Assembly: GCA_963794265.1 (NCBI GenBank)
Contig: CAWCDJ010000004.1
Location: forward strand, 992,001 to 1,056,000
Direction: 5' to 3'
Length of the DNA: 64,000 nt
DNA from: CAWCDJ01 sp963794265
Lineage (GTDB): Bacteria; Acidobacteriota; Terriglobia; Bryobacterales; Bryobacteraceae
The translations under genes and the position numbers were made by a program. Below the pieces are notes generated by a model. It was not told the origin of the DNA. It saw nothing but the letters and a program-made list of their open reading frames with translations, and made no database searches. Numbering within the stretch: position 1 is the first letter of the stretch; every line of letters starts with the position of its first letter. Of the stretch, positions 46,803-52,921 are shown piece by piece.

Positions 46803-46964
46803 CTATTTTGTTCGTTCGGGCAGTTTGTGGCCCGTGCCGCCGCACTGGGGACAGGCTCCGGTTCCGCCGCAGTTGGTGCACTGCCCTCCGTTGCCTGTTC
46901 CTTTGCACATCGTGCACTGGCCGGATCCGCTGCACGCATCGCACTTCGTTTTGTGTCCCGTCAT
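46803..46964 (-). CDS. Miniature DnaJ-type zinc-finger protein (four CxxCxGxG motifs)
   Basis: 53 residues, with AGAGGA 8 nt before ATG 46964. Nearly the whole protein is four consecutive CxxCxGxG motifs: CDACSGSG, CTMCKGTG, CTNCGGTG and CPQCGGTG, the arrangement of the DnaJ/Hsp40 cysteine-rich domain that binds two Zn ions, but with spacers of only 1-4 residues and no J-domain or substrate domain. Upstream, on the same strand, of the small basic protein at 46594. It may serve as a stand-alone thiol/zinc chaperone in this stress island; that is inference. Confidence 0.8.
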   Translation of the reverse strand: MTGHKTKCDACSGSGQCTMCKGTGNGGQCTNCGGTGACPQCGGTGHKLPERTK

Positions 46965-47368
46965 TTCGATTCCTCTATTGGCGCTCGAAGGCTAGGCGGG
47001 ATATTTTGCGTCAACGGCCGGCAAAGTCGCTCTTGGCGGGTGCCATCGTCCAGGGCCATTCGAACTGCTGTGATCGCGCGCCAAGGCGGAGCACCCCAAA
47101 CAGGAGCGTCGGCAAAGCGGCGCTCACGATTGCCGCTGTTTTCATGATTGCCGTTAGAGCACGCGCGCTGCCGTTCCGGGATGAGGCAGTCGCCCTTCCG
47201 CGCTTTCCGGAAACCGCGGGTTGACTCTGCAGCAAACGGGAGTGGCGGTGCAAATCCTGCACTCGGCGGGCGCGGCAATTCACCGGACTGGAGGATCGGC
47301 AGATCCACAGGCGGCCCATTCCGGCCGTTTGGGCCTGCGTGTGCTATTCAGGTCCCGAAGGAAAGAAG
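46965..47368. other. 404-bp region without a confident gene
   Basis: Between the divergent small genes at 46964 (minus) and 47369 (plus). A weak minus-strand candidate, 47011-47145, would encode 44 residues with one hydrophobic helix (MKTAAIVSAALPTLLFGVLRLG), but no ribosome site precedes it. The region must hold the promoters of both flanking genes; GGTTGACT near 47219 is a possible -35 for the plus-strand gene. Confidence 0.35.
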
Positions 47369-47518
47369 ATGCTTTGGACAATTTGCGTAATCCTGCTGAT
47401 TTTATGGGCCCTCGGAATGGCAACAGCCTACACCGCCTCCGGGCTCATTCATGTCCTGTTAGTGGCTGCAGTGGTGGTGATGTTGATCCGGCTGTTTCAA
47501 GGTCGGCGCGTTGTTTAG
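47369..47518 (+). CDS. lmo0937-family small membrane protein
   Basis: 49 residues, AAGGAAAG before ATG. Two helices (LWTICVILLILWALGMA and IHVLLVAAVVVMLIRLFQG) separated by YTASGLIH, then QGRR end: the pattern of the lmo0937/DUF5670 family. Inner membrane, function unknown, typical of bacterial stress clusters. Its 3' end overlaps the next gene by 8 bp. Confidence 0.88.
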   Translation: MLWTICVILLILWALGMATAYTASGLIHVLLVAAVVVMLIRLFQGRRVV

Positions 47519-48116
47519 ATTTCGAATCACTGCGCTGCGCACGATATTCGCCATCGGCATAAGCCTTGCGGTTCCCAAACTGGGGCTTTCGCAATCGTTC
47601 GTGGCTTGGGGAGTAGCCGACAAATTCAGCTATCACCTCAACCAGACGGTTGGTCCGCTGGCCCTGCTCGGTGATGCCGCTTATGCCGCTATCCTGCAAG
47701 AGGCCGATACCCCGACGGAATGGGGACAGGGAGCATCCGGCTACGGTAAGCGCTACGGATCGTCCCTCGCATGCTCCGGGATGCATAGTGCAATCGCTTT
47801 CGGCTTGGATTCAACCCTGCATGAGGATCCGCGGTATTTCCGCGCTGCTAGCGGAGGCTTTCTGCGGCGCGTGGGCCACGCGTTGCGCGGCACCGTTCTT
47901 ACTCACACGGACAAGGGAGCTGAGACGTTCTCGCTTTGGCGTTTCGGCAGCGCTTACGGCGCCGCCTACCTTTCCAACCAGTGGTATCCGGATCGGCTCA
48001 ACACTGTGAAGCTCGGATTTGCCGAAGGTTCGCTTCAGCTTGGCTTCGATCTGGCAAGTAACCTCGCAGCCGAGTTCTGGCCCGACCTCAAGCGGAAGAT
48101 GCGGCGAAAAGACTAG
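47511..48116 (+). CDS. Exported hypothetical protein
   Basis: 201 residues if translated from TTG 47511. Signal-like N-terminus FRITALRTIFAIGISLAVPKLGLSQ. The mature protein is Gly/Ala-rich with amphipathic helices and recognisable conserved-looking blocks SGMHSAIAFGLDSTLHEDPRYFRA, RRVGHALRGTVLTHTDKG and NQWYPDRLNTVKLGFAEG. Similar proteins are, from memory, annotated only as hypothetical in Acidobacteria. It overlaps the membrane-protein gene before it, so they are probably co-translated. Start codon uncertain. Confidence 0.7.
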   Translation: MFRFRITALRTIFAIGISLAVPKLGLSQSFVAWGVADKFSYHLNQTVGPLALLGDAAYAAILQEADTPTEWGQGASGYGKRYGSSLACSGMHSAIAFGLDSTLHEDPRYFRAASGGFLRRVGHALRGTVLTHTDKGAETFSLWRFGSAYGAAYLSNQWYPDRLNTVKLGFAEGSLQLGFDLASNLAAEFWPDLKRKMRRKD

Positions 48117-48161
48117 ATGGAGAGCCCCGCCAGCGCCAGACTGGTAAAATAAAGCCAGCGA

Positions 48162-49568
48162 ATGCCCAGTTCTCCTCTGATTTCGGGTCGGGTTCTCATC
48201 GTCGATGACGATGAACGTCAGCGCACTGCGTTGTCCGCCATGCTCTCCGACTGCGACTACGAGACCCAGGTGGCGGCGGACGGCCTGGATGCGCTGGAAC
48301 GGCTGTCTACGTTCAACGCGGACGTCATTGTTGCCGATTTGGTCATGCCGCGCATGGACGGCTTTGAACTGCTTCGGCACTTGAAGGATCACGGGGACCT
48401 CATGCCGGCGATCGCGCTCACCGGTTTCGGCAGCATAGAGAAGGCACTGTCTGTCATTCACGATCTGAACGCCTTCTGGTTTTTGGAGAAGCCGGTAGAG
48501 CCGCATGCCTTCAGGGCGCTGCTGGAGCGCGCAATCAGCTACCACCGAAGTCTGCAAAAGACCGAGGAGTTGAAGCGAGACCTCAGCCTCCGCGGTATCC
48601 TGGGGAGCCTGATTGGCGCTTCCCCGGCAATGCAGCGGATTTTCGCCCTGATCCGCCAGGTGGGGCCAACCTCAGTGCCGGTATTGATCGGAGGCGAGAG
48701 TGGCACCGGGAAGGAACTGGTGGCGCGCGAGATTCACAACTGCAGTCTTCGCGCCCATGGGCCTTTCATTGCGATCAATGCGGCAGCGCTGCCGGAAACA
48801 TTGGTCGAGAGCGAACTGTTCGGACACGAGAGAGGCGCGTTTACAGGAGCGGTGGAGCGGTCGGCAGGCTGCTTTGAGCAGGCTCACGGCGGCACTTTGT
48901 TTCTCGACGAAATCGGAGAGATGCCGCAATCCACGCAAGCGAAGCTACTGCGGGTTCTCGAAGACCTGCGCGTTCGCAGGCTGGGCGGCAAGCACGAAAT
49001 CGCGGTAGACGTGCGGGTGCTGGCGGCCACCAGCCAGGAATTGGGAACGCACCTGCGCGAAGACCTGTTCTATCGCTTGAGCGTTTTCCAGATTGTCATG
49101 CCGCCCCTGCGTGAACGGAAGGAAGATATTCCGTTGATTGCGGATGCCATGCTGCAGAATCTCAACAGAAAGCATGGCACCCGCGTTACAGGGCTCGATA
49201 GCGACGTCCTGGAAATACTCCACCAGCACCATTGGCCAGGCAATGTGCGGGAATTGCGAAATGTGTTGGAACGCGCCGCCATCATGGCCGGCGAAGGTCC
49301 CGTCCGGGTGGCCAGCCTTCCGCCAACCGCACTTGACGGAACGCTAACTTCTTACGCCCGGCCAAGTCAAAATCCCGCGGCGCCTACGATGATCGCTCCG
49401 GGCCAGCCCCTCACCAAGATCGAGGAGGCGTACATCAAACTCACTCTCGAACACGTGCGCGGGAACCGAAAACTCGCCGCCGAGATGCTGGGTATCAGCC
49501 TGCGGACCCTGCAAACCCGGCTCGCCTCAATGCGCGAAGAGACGGAAGCGGCGACACCGGGTACCTAA
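48162..49568 (+). CDS. NtrC-type sigma-54-dependent response regulator
   Basis: 468 residues. Receiver domain 1-125 with phospho-acceptor Asp59 (VIVADLVMPRMDGF) and Lys in FLEKPVEPHAF; AAA+ domain with Walker A GESGTGKE (179-186), the sigma-54 contact loop GAFTGA (226-231) and Walker B LFLDEIGEM; C-terminal Fis-type HTH (LEHVRGNRKLAAEMLGISLRTLQTRL). Activates RpoN-dependent promoters when phosphorylated. No kinase is adjacent on the same strand; the two kinases at 40.8-45.3 kb are candidates for partners. Targets unknown. Confidence 0.94.
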   Translation: MPSSPLISGRVLIVDDDERQRTALSAMLSDCDYETQVAADGLDALERLSTFNADVIVADLVMPRMDGFELLRHLKDHGDLMPAIALTGFGSIEKALSVIHDLNAFWFLEKPVEPHAFRALLERAISYHRSLQKTEELKRDLSLRGILGSLIGASPAMQRIFALIRQVGPTSVPVLIGGESGTGKELVAREIHNCSLRAHGPFIAINAAALPETLVESELFGHERGAFTGAVERSAGCFEQAHGGTLFLDEIGEMPQSTQAKLLRVLEDLRVRRLGGKHEIAVDVRVLAATSQELGTHLREDLFYRLSVFQIVMPPLRERKEDIPLIADAMLQNLNRKHGTRVTGLDSDVLEILHQHHWPGNVRELRNVLERAAIMAGEGPVRVASLPPTALDGTLTSYARPSQNPAAPTMIAPGQPLTKIEEAYIKLTLEHVRGNRKLAAEMLGISLRTLQTRLASMREETEAATPGT

Positions 49569-49590
49569 GGCCGACCCGTGAAGGCTGCGG

Positions 49591-49782
49591 TTATGCGGCT
49601 CCCCTAATGAGTGTCTGCCATCGGAAGAGGAAAAAGTGGTGGCCGCAAAGGGAGCATCGGAAAGGTTGAAGGAGCCAGTGAAAGGCTCCCTCCATCGAGT
49701 TTCGCGGCCCGACCGGCCTGAAATCGATGGATTTGCAATGCGGGCATTGCGTCGCAAACAGCCCAAGCGGGAAGTGAATCAT
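49591..49782 (-). CDS. Small zinc-ribbon protein, last gene of the groEL operon
   Basis: 63 residues. Two Cys pairs (CPHCKSIDFRPVG and CSLCGHHFFLFRW) make a zinc ribbon, with an aromatic/basic stretch between (EGAFHWLLQPFR). The ATG at 49782 overlaps the stop of the upstream 74-residue gene as ATGA, which supports both being translated. Function unknown; such ribbons bind nucleic acid or partner proteins. Confidence 0.65.
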   Translation of the reverse strand: MIHFPLGLFATQCPHCKSIDFRPVGPRNSMEGAFHWLLQPFRCSLCGHHFFLFRWQTLIRGAA

Positions 49783-50003
49783 CCTCGGGCATCTTCCTTC
49801 TCCGCGCCGGCAGCGACGGCGTGACTGGGAGACGGCGTAGCGTAGTTTGCATGGGGGTTGTTTCGGAGGACACCCACTGCCCGGCTCGCCTCCCGCGCCG
49901 CTGTGATTTGTTCCGGCGTCCTCACATCGGGCTCCGACAGTCTCACGCGCCCCCGAGCGCGTGAGACCTGCCGCTTGTGCCGCTTTTCCAACCTTTTGTT
50001 CAT
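49779..50003 (-). CDS. Small basic hypothetical protein directly after groEL
   Basis: 74 residues, starting 7 bp after the groEL stop with AGGA just ahead. Strongly basic N-terminus (MNKRLEKRHKRQVSRARGRVRL), then SEPDVRTPEQITAAREASRAVG and an Ala/Ser/Pro tail. The N-terminal codons are encoded by a perfect stem-loop (49940-49967). Coupling to groEL and to the zinc-ribbon gene (4-bp overlap) supports it as real; no known family. Confidence 0.55.
   Translation of the reverse strand: MNKRLEKRHKRQVSRARGRVRLSEPDVRTPEQITAAREASRAVGVLRNNPHANYATPSPSHAVAAGAEKEDARG
49940..49967 (-). promoter_or_regulatory. Perfect stem-loop just downstream of groEL
   Basis: Eleven-base-pair arms GTCTCACGCGC / GCGCGTGAGAC enclose a 6-nt loop. 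It lies 44-71 nt after the groEL stop and inside the following ORF. No U tract follows on the minus strand, so it is more likely an mRNA-stability or attenuation element than a simple terminator. Confidence 0.5.
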
Positions 50004-50010
50004 TCCTATC

Positions 50011-51597
50011 CTATTCTACGGGTTCTTCCACAACCGCACAGATCATGGCCTCGGTAGTGAGCATAAGAGAAGCGATCGAAGCCGCGTTCTGCAGGGCCGT
50101 GCGAGTGACCTTGGTGGGGTCGATCACGCCCGCGCTTACCAAATCCTCGTACAGTTCTGTAGACGCATTGAAACCGAAGTTGGGATCAGGATTGTTCTTG
50201 ATTTTTGCGGCCACCACGGCGCCCTCGGTCTCGCAATTAAGGACGATCTGGCGGACCGGCTCCTCGCAGGCGCGGCGCACGATCGTCACTCCAAACTGCT
50301 CGTCGCCCTCCAGCTTGAAATTTTCGAGCGCCACGGAAGCGCGCAGCAGCGCAACGCCGCCGCCGGGAACGATCCCTTCCTCTACTGCCGCGCGCGTGGC
50401 ATGTAGTGCATCCTCCACGCGGGCCTTCTTCTCTTTCATTTCAGTTTCGGTGGCGGCCCCGACTTTGATGATGGCCACACCACCGGCCAGCTTCGCCAGC
50501 CGCTCCTGCAGCTTTTCGCGGTCGTAGTCCGAAGTCGTGTCTTCGATCTGAGTCCGCAGCTGCTTGATGCGGCCTTCGATGGCCTTCTGATCCCCACCGC
50601 CGTCGATGATGGTGGTGATGTCTCTATCCACCGTGACGCGCTTGGCGCGGCCCAGATCCTCCAGCTTGATGCTTTCCAGCTTGATGCCGGTCTCTTCCAC
50701 GATGGCTTTGCCGCCGGTCAGGATCGAAATGTCTTCCAGCATAGCCTTACGGCGATCGCCGAATCCCGGCGATTTCACCGCGCACGCATTGAGCGTGCCC
50801 CGCAGTTTGTTGACTACGAGCGTGGCCACGGCCTCGCCTTCCACATCTTCGGCGATCACCAGTAGCGGCTTGCCGGCGCGCGCGATCTGCTCCAGAATCG
50901 GCAGCAGATCTTTCATGTGGCTGATCTTTTTATCGTGAATGAGAATGTACGGATCCTCGAACACGCACTCCATCCGGTCGGCGTCAGTGACGAAGTAGGG
51001 CGACAAATATCCGCGGTCGAACTGCATCCCATCCACCGTTTGCAACTCGGTAGTCATGGTCTTGGATTCTTCGACGGTGATCACGCCATCTTTGCCGACC
51101 TTCCGCATGGCTTCGGCAATGATGTTGCCGATGGTGGAATCACTGTTCGCGGAGATGCTGCCCACTTGGGCGATCATGTCACCGGACACCGGCTTGGAGA
51201 ACTTCTTCACTTCCTCAATGACCACCGCCACGGCCTTATCGATGCCGCGCTTGATGGCCATGGGATTGGCACCGGCCGTTACAGCTTTTACGCCTTCGCG
51301 GTAGATCGACTGGGCCAGAATCGTGGCGGTCGTGGTGCCGTCGCCGGCGATGTCGGAAGTCTTGGATGCCACCTCGCGAACCATTTGGGCGCCCATATTT
51401 TCGAGCGGATCCTTCAACTCGATCTCTTTGGCCACCGTGACGCCATCCTTGGTAATGGTCGGTCCGCCGTACTTCTTTTCCAGAACGACGTTGCGTCCCT
51501 TGGGGCCGAGGGTCACCTTGACCGCGTCGGCAAGCTGGTTCACACCACGAAGTATCGCCTGGCGGGAGTGGTCGCTATAAATGATCTGTTTTGACAT
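50011..51597 (-). CDS. groL: 60 kDa chaperonin GroEL
   Basis: 528 residues. Full type I chaperonin: ATP-site GDGTTTATILAQ, LGPKGRNVVLEKK at the start, DLLPILEQIARAGKPLLVIAEDVEGEA in the apical domain, and VEDALHATRAAVEEGIVPGGGVAL with the catalytic Asp. The C-terminus ends TTEAMICAVVEEPVE and lacks the Gly-Gly-Met repeat tail of housekeeping GroELs. Together with groES (27 bp upstream) it assists folding. The presence of extra small genes and absence of a CIRCE operator upstream suggest a second, stress-specific copy, though no other copy can be seen here. Confidence 0.96.
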   Translation of the reverse strand: MSKQIIYSDHSRQAILRGVNQLADAVKVTLGPKGRNVVLEKKYGGPTITKDGVTVAKEIELKDPLENMGAQMVREVASKTSDIAGDGTTTATILAQSIYREGVKAVTAGANPMAIKRGIDKAVAVVIEEVKKFSKPVSGDMIAQVGSISANSDSTIGNIIAEAMRKVGKDGVITVEESKTMTTELQTVDGMQFDRGYLSPYFVTDADRMECVFEDPYILIHDKKISHMKDLLPILEQIARAGKPLLVIAEDVEGEAVATLVVNKLRGTLNACAVKSPGFGDRRKAMLEDISILTGGKAIVEETGIKLESIKLEDLGRAKRVTVDRDITTIIDGGGDQKAIEGRIKQLRTQIEDTTSDYDREKLQERLAKLAGGVAIIKVGAATETEMKEKKARVEDALHATRAAVEEGIVPGGGVALLRASVALENFKLEGDEQFGVTIVRRACEEPVRQIVLNCETEGAVVAAKIKNNPDPNFGFNASTELYEDLVSAGVIDPTKVTRTALQNAASIASLMLTTEAMICAVVEEPVE

Positions 51598-51624
51598 GAA
51601 GTTTCCTTGTGAGTCCCTTTCGAA

Positions 51625-51945
51625 TTAGCTGGCTTTCTTGAGCCCGGCGGGGGCCGCATCCAGGACGCCAAGGACATCGTCCTCGCGCATAATGATGTAC
51701 TCGATGCCCTCCAGTATAATCTCGTTGCCAGAGTATTTGCCGAAAAGAATGCGATCACCGGCCTTCACGTCGAGAGCAACGATAGCGCCGTCTTCAAGCC
51801 GCTTTCCCTTTCCGATGGCCATAATTTCACCCTCCTGCGACTTTTCCTGAGCCGAATCGGGAATGACAATGCCGTTGCGCGTGGTTTCCTGCTCGTCGAT
51901 CCGCTTCACCACGATGCGGTCGTATAGAGGTCGAATATTGATCAT
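51625..51945 (-). CDS. groES: 10 kDa co-chaperonin GroES
   Basis: 106 residues from ATG 51945 (GGAG 10 nt upstream), since family sequence begins at MINIRPLYDRIVVKRIDEQE; the longer frame to 52266 is noise. The mobile loop is ETTRNGIVIPDSAQEKSQEGE, with Asn where most have Gly. Core KAGDRILFGKYSGNEIILEGIEYIIMREDDVLGVL is typical; the C-terminal extension DAAPAGLKKAS is longer than usual. Caps the GroEL ring encoded next. Confidence 0.95.
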   Translation of the reverse strand: MINIRPLYDRIVVKRIDEQETTRNGIVIPDSAQEKSQEGEIMAIGKGKRLEDGAIVALDVKAGDRILFGKYSGNEIILEGIEYIIMREDDVLGVLDAAPAGLKKAS

Positions 51946-51950
51946 TGCGT

Positions 51951-52361
51951 CTAATCTCCAGCTAAAGTCGAAACTACCGGCCGGCCTGCGAACGTCTGGC
52001 CCTTCTGAAGATGCCGCGGGTGGGCGGAGACGCTCACGTAGGGTATTTTCAGGAATGAGTTTCCGGTCACCTGCGTAATCTCGATGCAGTTGCACTTCTG
52101 ACCCCTCACCTTGGCGATGAGCCGGCTCAATGCGGTGCCCAGCGCCCTCTCCCGATCGAATCCGAAGACCGTGGTTTTGATCTCTCCGGCCATAAAGAAA
52201 AACGTCCATCCCGCGTCCGAAACTTCCTTCCCGAACGAAGAACGGACGTTGGTGACCTCGGCCCACCCGCTGGTGTGGGGTTTCCGCTCGAGCAGCTCAG
52301 AGTTCGGCAACTGCGCACCTTCTTCAATGAAGACGCTGCCCGCTGCGATCGTGTCTTTCAT
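51951..52361 (-). CDS. Conserved-looking hypothetical protein upstream of groES
   Basis: 136 residues from ATG 52361, which overlaps the stop of the preceding small gene (ATGA); it ends 5 bp before groES. Contains EVSDAGWTFFFMAGEIKTTVFGFDRERAL, LSRLIAKVRGQKCNCIEITQVTGNSFLKIPYVSVSAHPRHLQ. Mixed alpha/beta, no leader, two adjacent Cys (QKCNC). I recall similar proteins annotated only as hypothetical. Its position in the chaperonin operon suggests a stress-folding role, unproven. Confidence 0.75.
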   Translation of the reverse strand: MKDTIAAGSVFIEEGAQLPNSELLERKPHTSGWAEVTNVRSSFGKEVSDAGWTFFFMAGEIKTTVFGFDRERALGTALSRLIAKVRGQKCNCIEITQVTGNSFLKIPYVSVSAHPRHLQKGQTFAGRPVVSTLAGD

Positions 52362-52543
52362 GATGCCCGCACCGAATGGGCGAGCCACTCCACCGGATGG
52401 CTGCGGACGCTGCCATCGCGCTCCGTGATGTCGGCCCATTTGGGGTCTTGTCTCAAGCGGAGGAAGATTCCGGGAGTGCCCTGGTAAGTGCCTTCGGCCA
52501 GCACCACCGCGTCGCCTTCTTGGAATTCAGGTTGAGTGTTCAT
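52358..52543 (-). CDS. Small KOW/SH3-like hypothetical protein
   Basis: 61 residues: EGDAVVLAEGTYQGTPGIFLRLRQDPKWADITERDGSVRSHPVEWLAHS. The turn pattern VVLAxGxYxGTxG followed by WADI resembles a small SH3/KOW-type barrel. Translationally coupled to the 136-residue gene by a 4-bp overlap. Probably cytosolic; could bind nucleic acid or ribosomes, but that is inference from fold resemblance. Confidence 0.65.
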   Translation of the reverse strand: MNTQPEFQEGDAVVLAEGTYQGTPGIFLRLRQDPKWADITERDGSVRSHPVEWLAHSVRAS

Positions 52544-52557
52544 CGTGTTTTACCGTC

Positions 52558-52856
52558 TTAGGGTCGAAACCTGGGTCTGTTGACGAGTCTGGCCTGTTCC
52601 AGCCGGACTCGCTCCGCCTCGTCCTCTTGAGCGAGCCATGCGGCCTCTCGTTGAGGCGCTTCTCTGTCATCGAGCCGCGCCGCTTCGAGGTTGGCGGATT
52701 GAGCCCCTTCCTCCAGTCGCTTGAATACGCCGACCAGCTTATTGCCCGTCCTGCCATTGTGCCACTACCTTCTCCTGCTGGCCGTAGACTGACTGTACAA
52801 TCTCGTGGGTTTGGCGGAAGCGCTGTACGTGAAAGTATGGCTGCAAGTTGATTCAT
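52558..52856 (-). pseudogene. Small hypothetical gene broken by frameshifts
   Basis: An ATG at 52856 with AAAGGAA is well placed, but its frame has poor codon usage. The frame after TTG 52846 reads QPYFHVQRFRQTHEIVQSVYGQQ and QEKVVAQWQDG with high third-position GC. It stops near 52742, and coding resumes in another frame as NKLVGVFKRLEEGAQSANLE, then REAAWLAQEDEAERVRLEQAR, ending TAA at 52558. Two single-base changes would restore one protein of about 98 residues, rich in Glu/Ala/Gln helices. Located between ompA-like and the chaperonin operon, same strand. Confidence 0.45.
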
Positions 52857-52921
52857 TGTGAATTCCTTTGGTGCTGTTGAGTGAGGCCGGAACCCATCCA
52901 GATGCCGGCCCCACCCGCCGA

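Noticed and set aside
50011..51594. Plus-strand frames of 182-225 codons across groEL
   Set aside because: Antisense shadows of a highly conserved gene.
52857..52921. CIRCE operator for groESL
   Set aside because: The GTGCTGTTGAGTGAGG stretch superficially resembles a half-site but no TTAGCACTC-N9-GAGTGCTAA dyad is present here or directly before groES.
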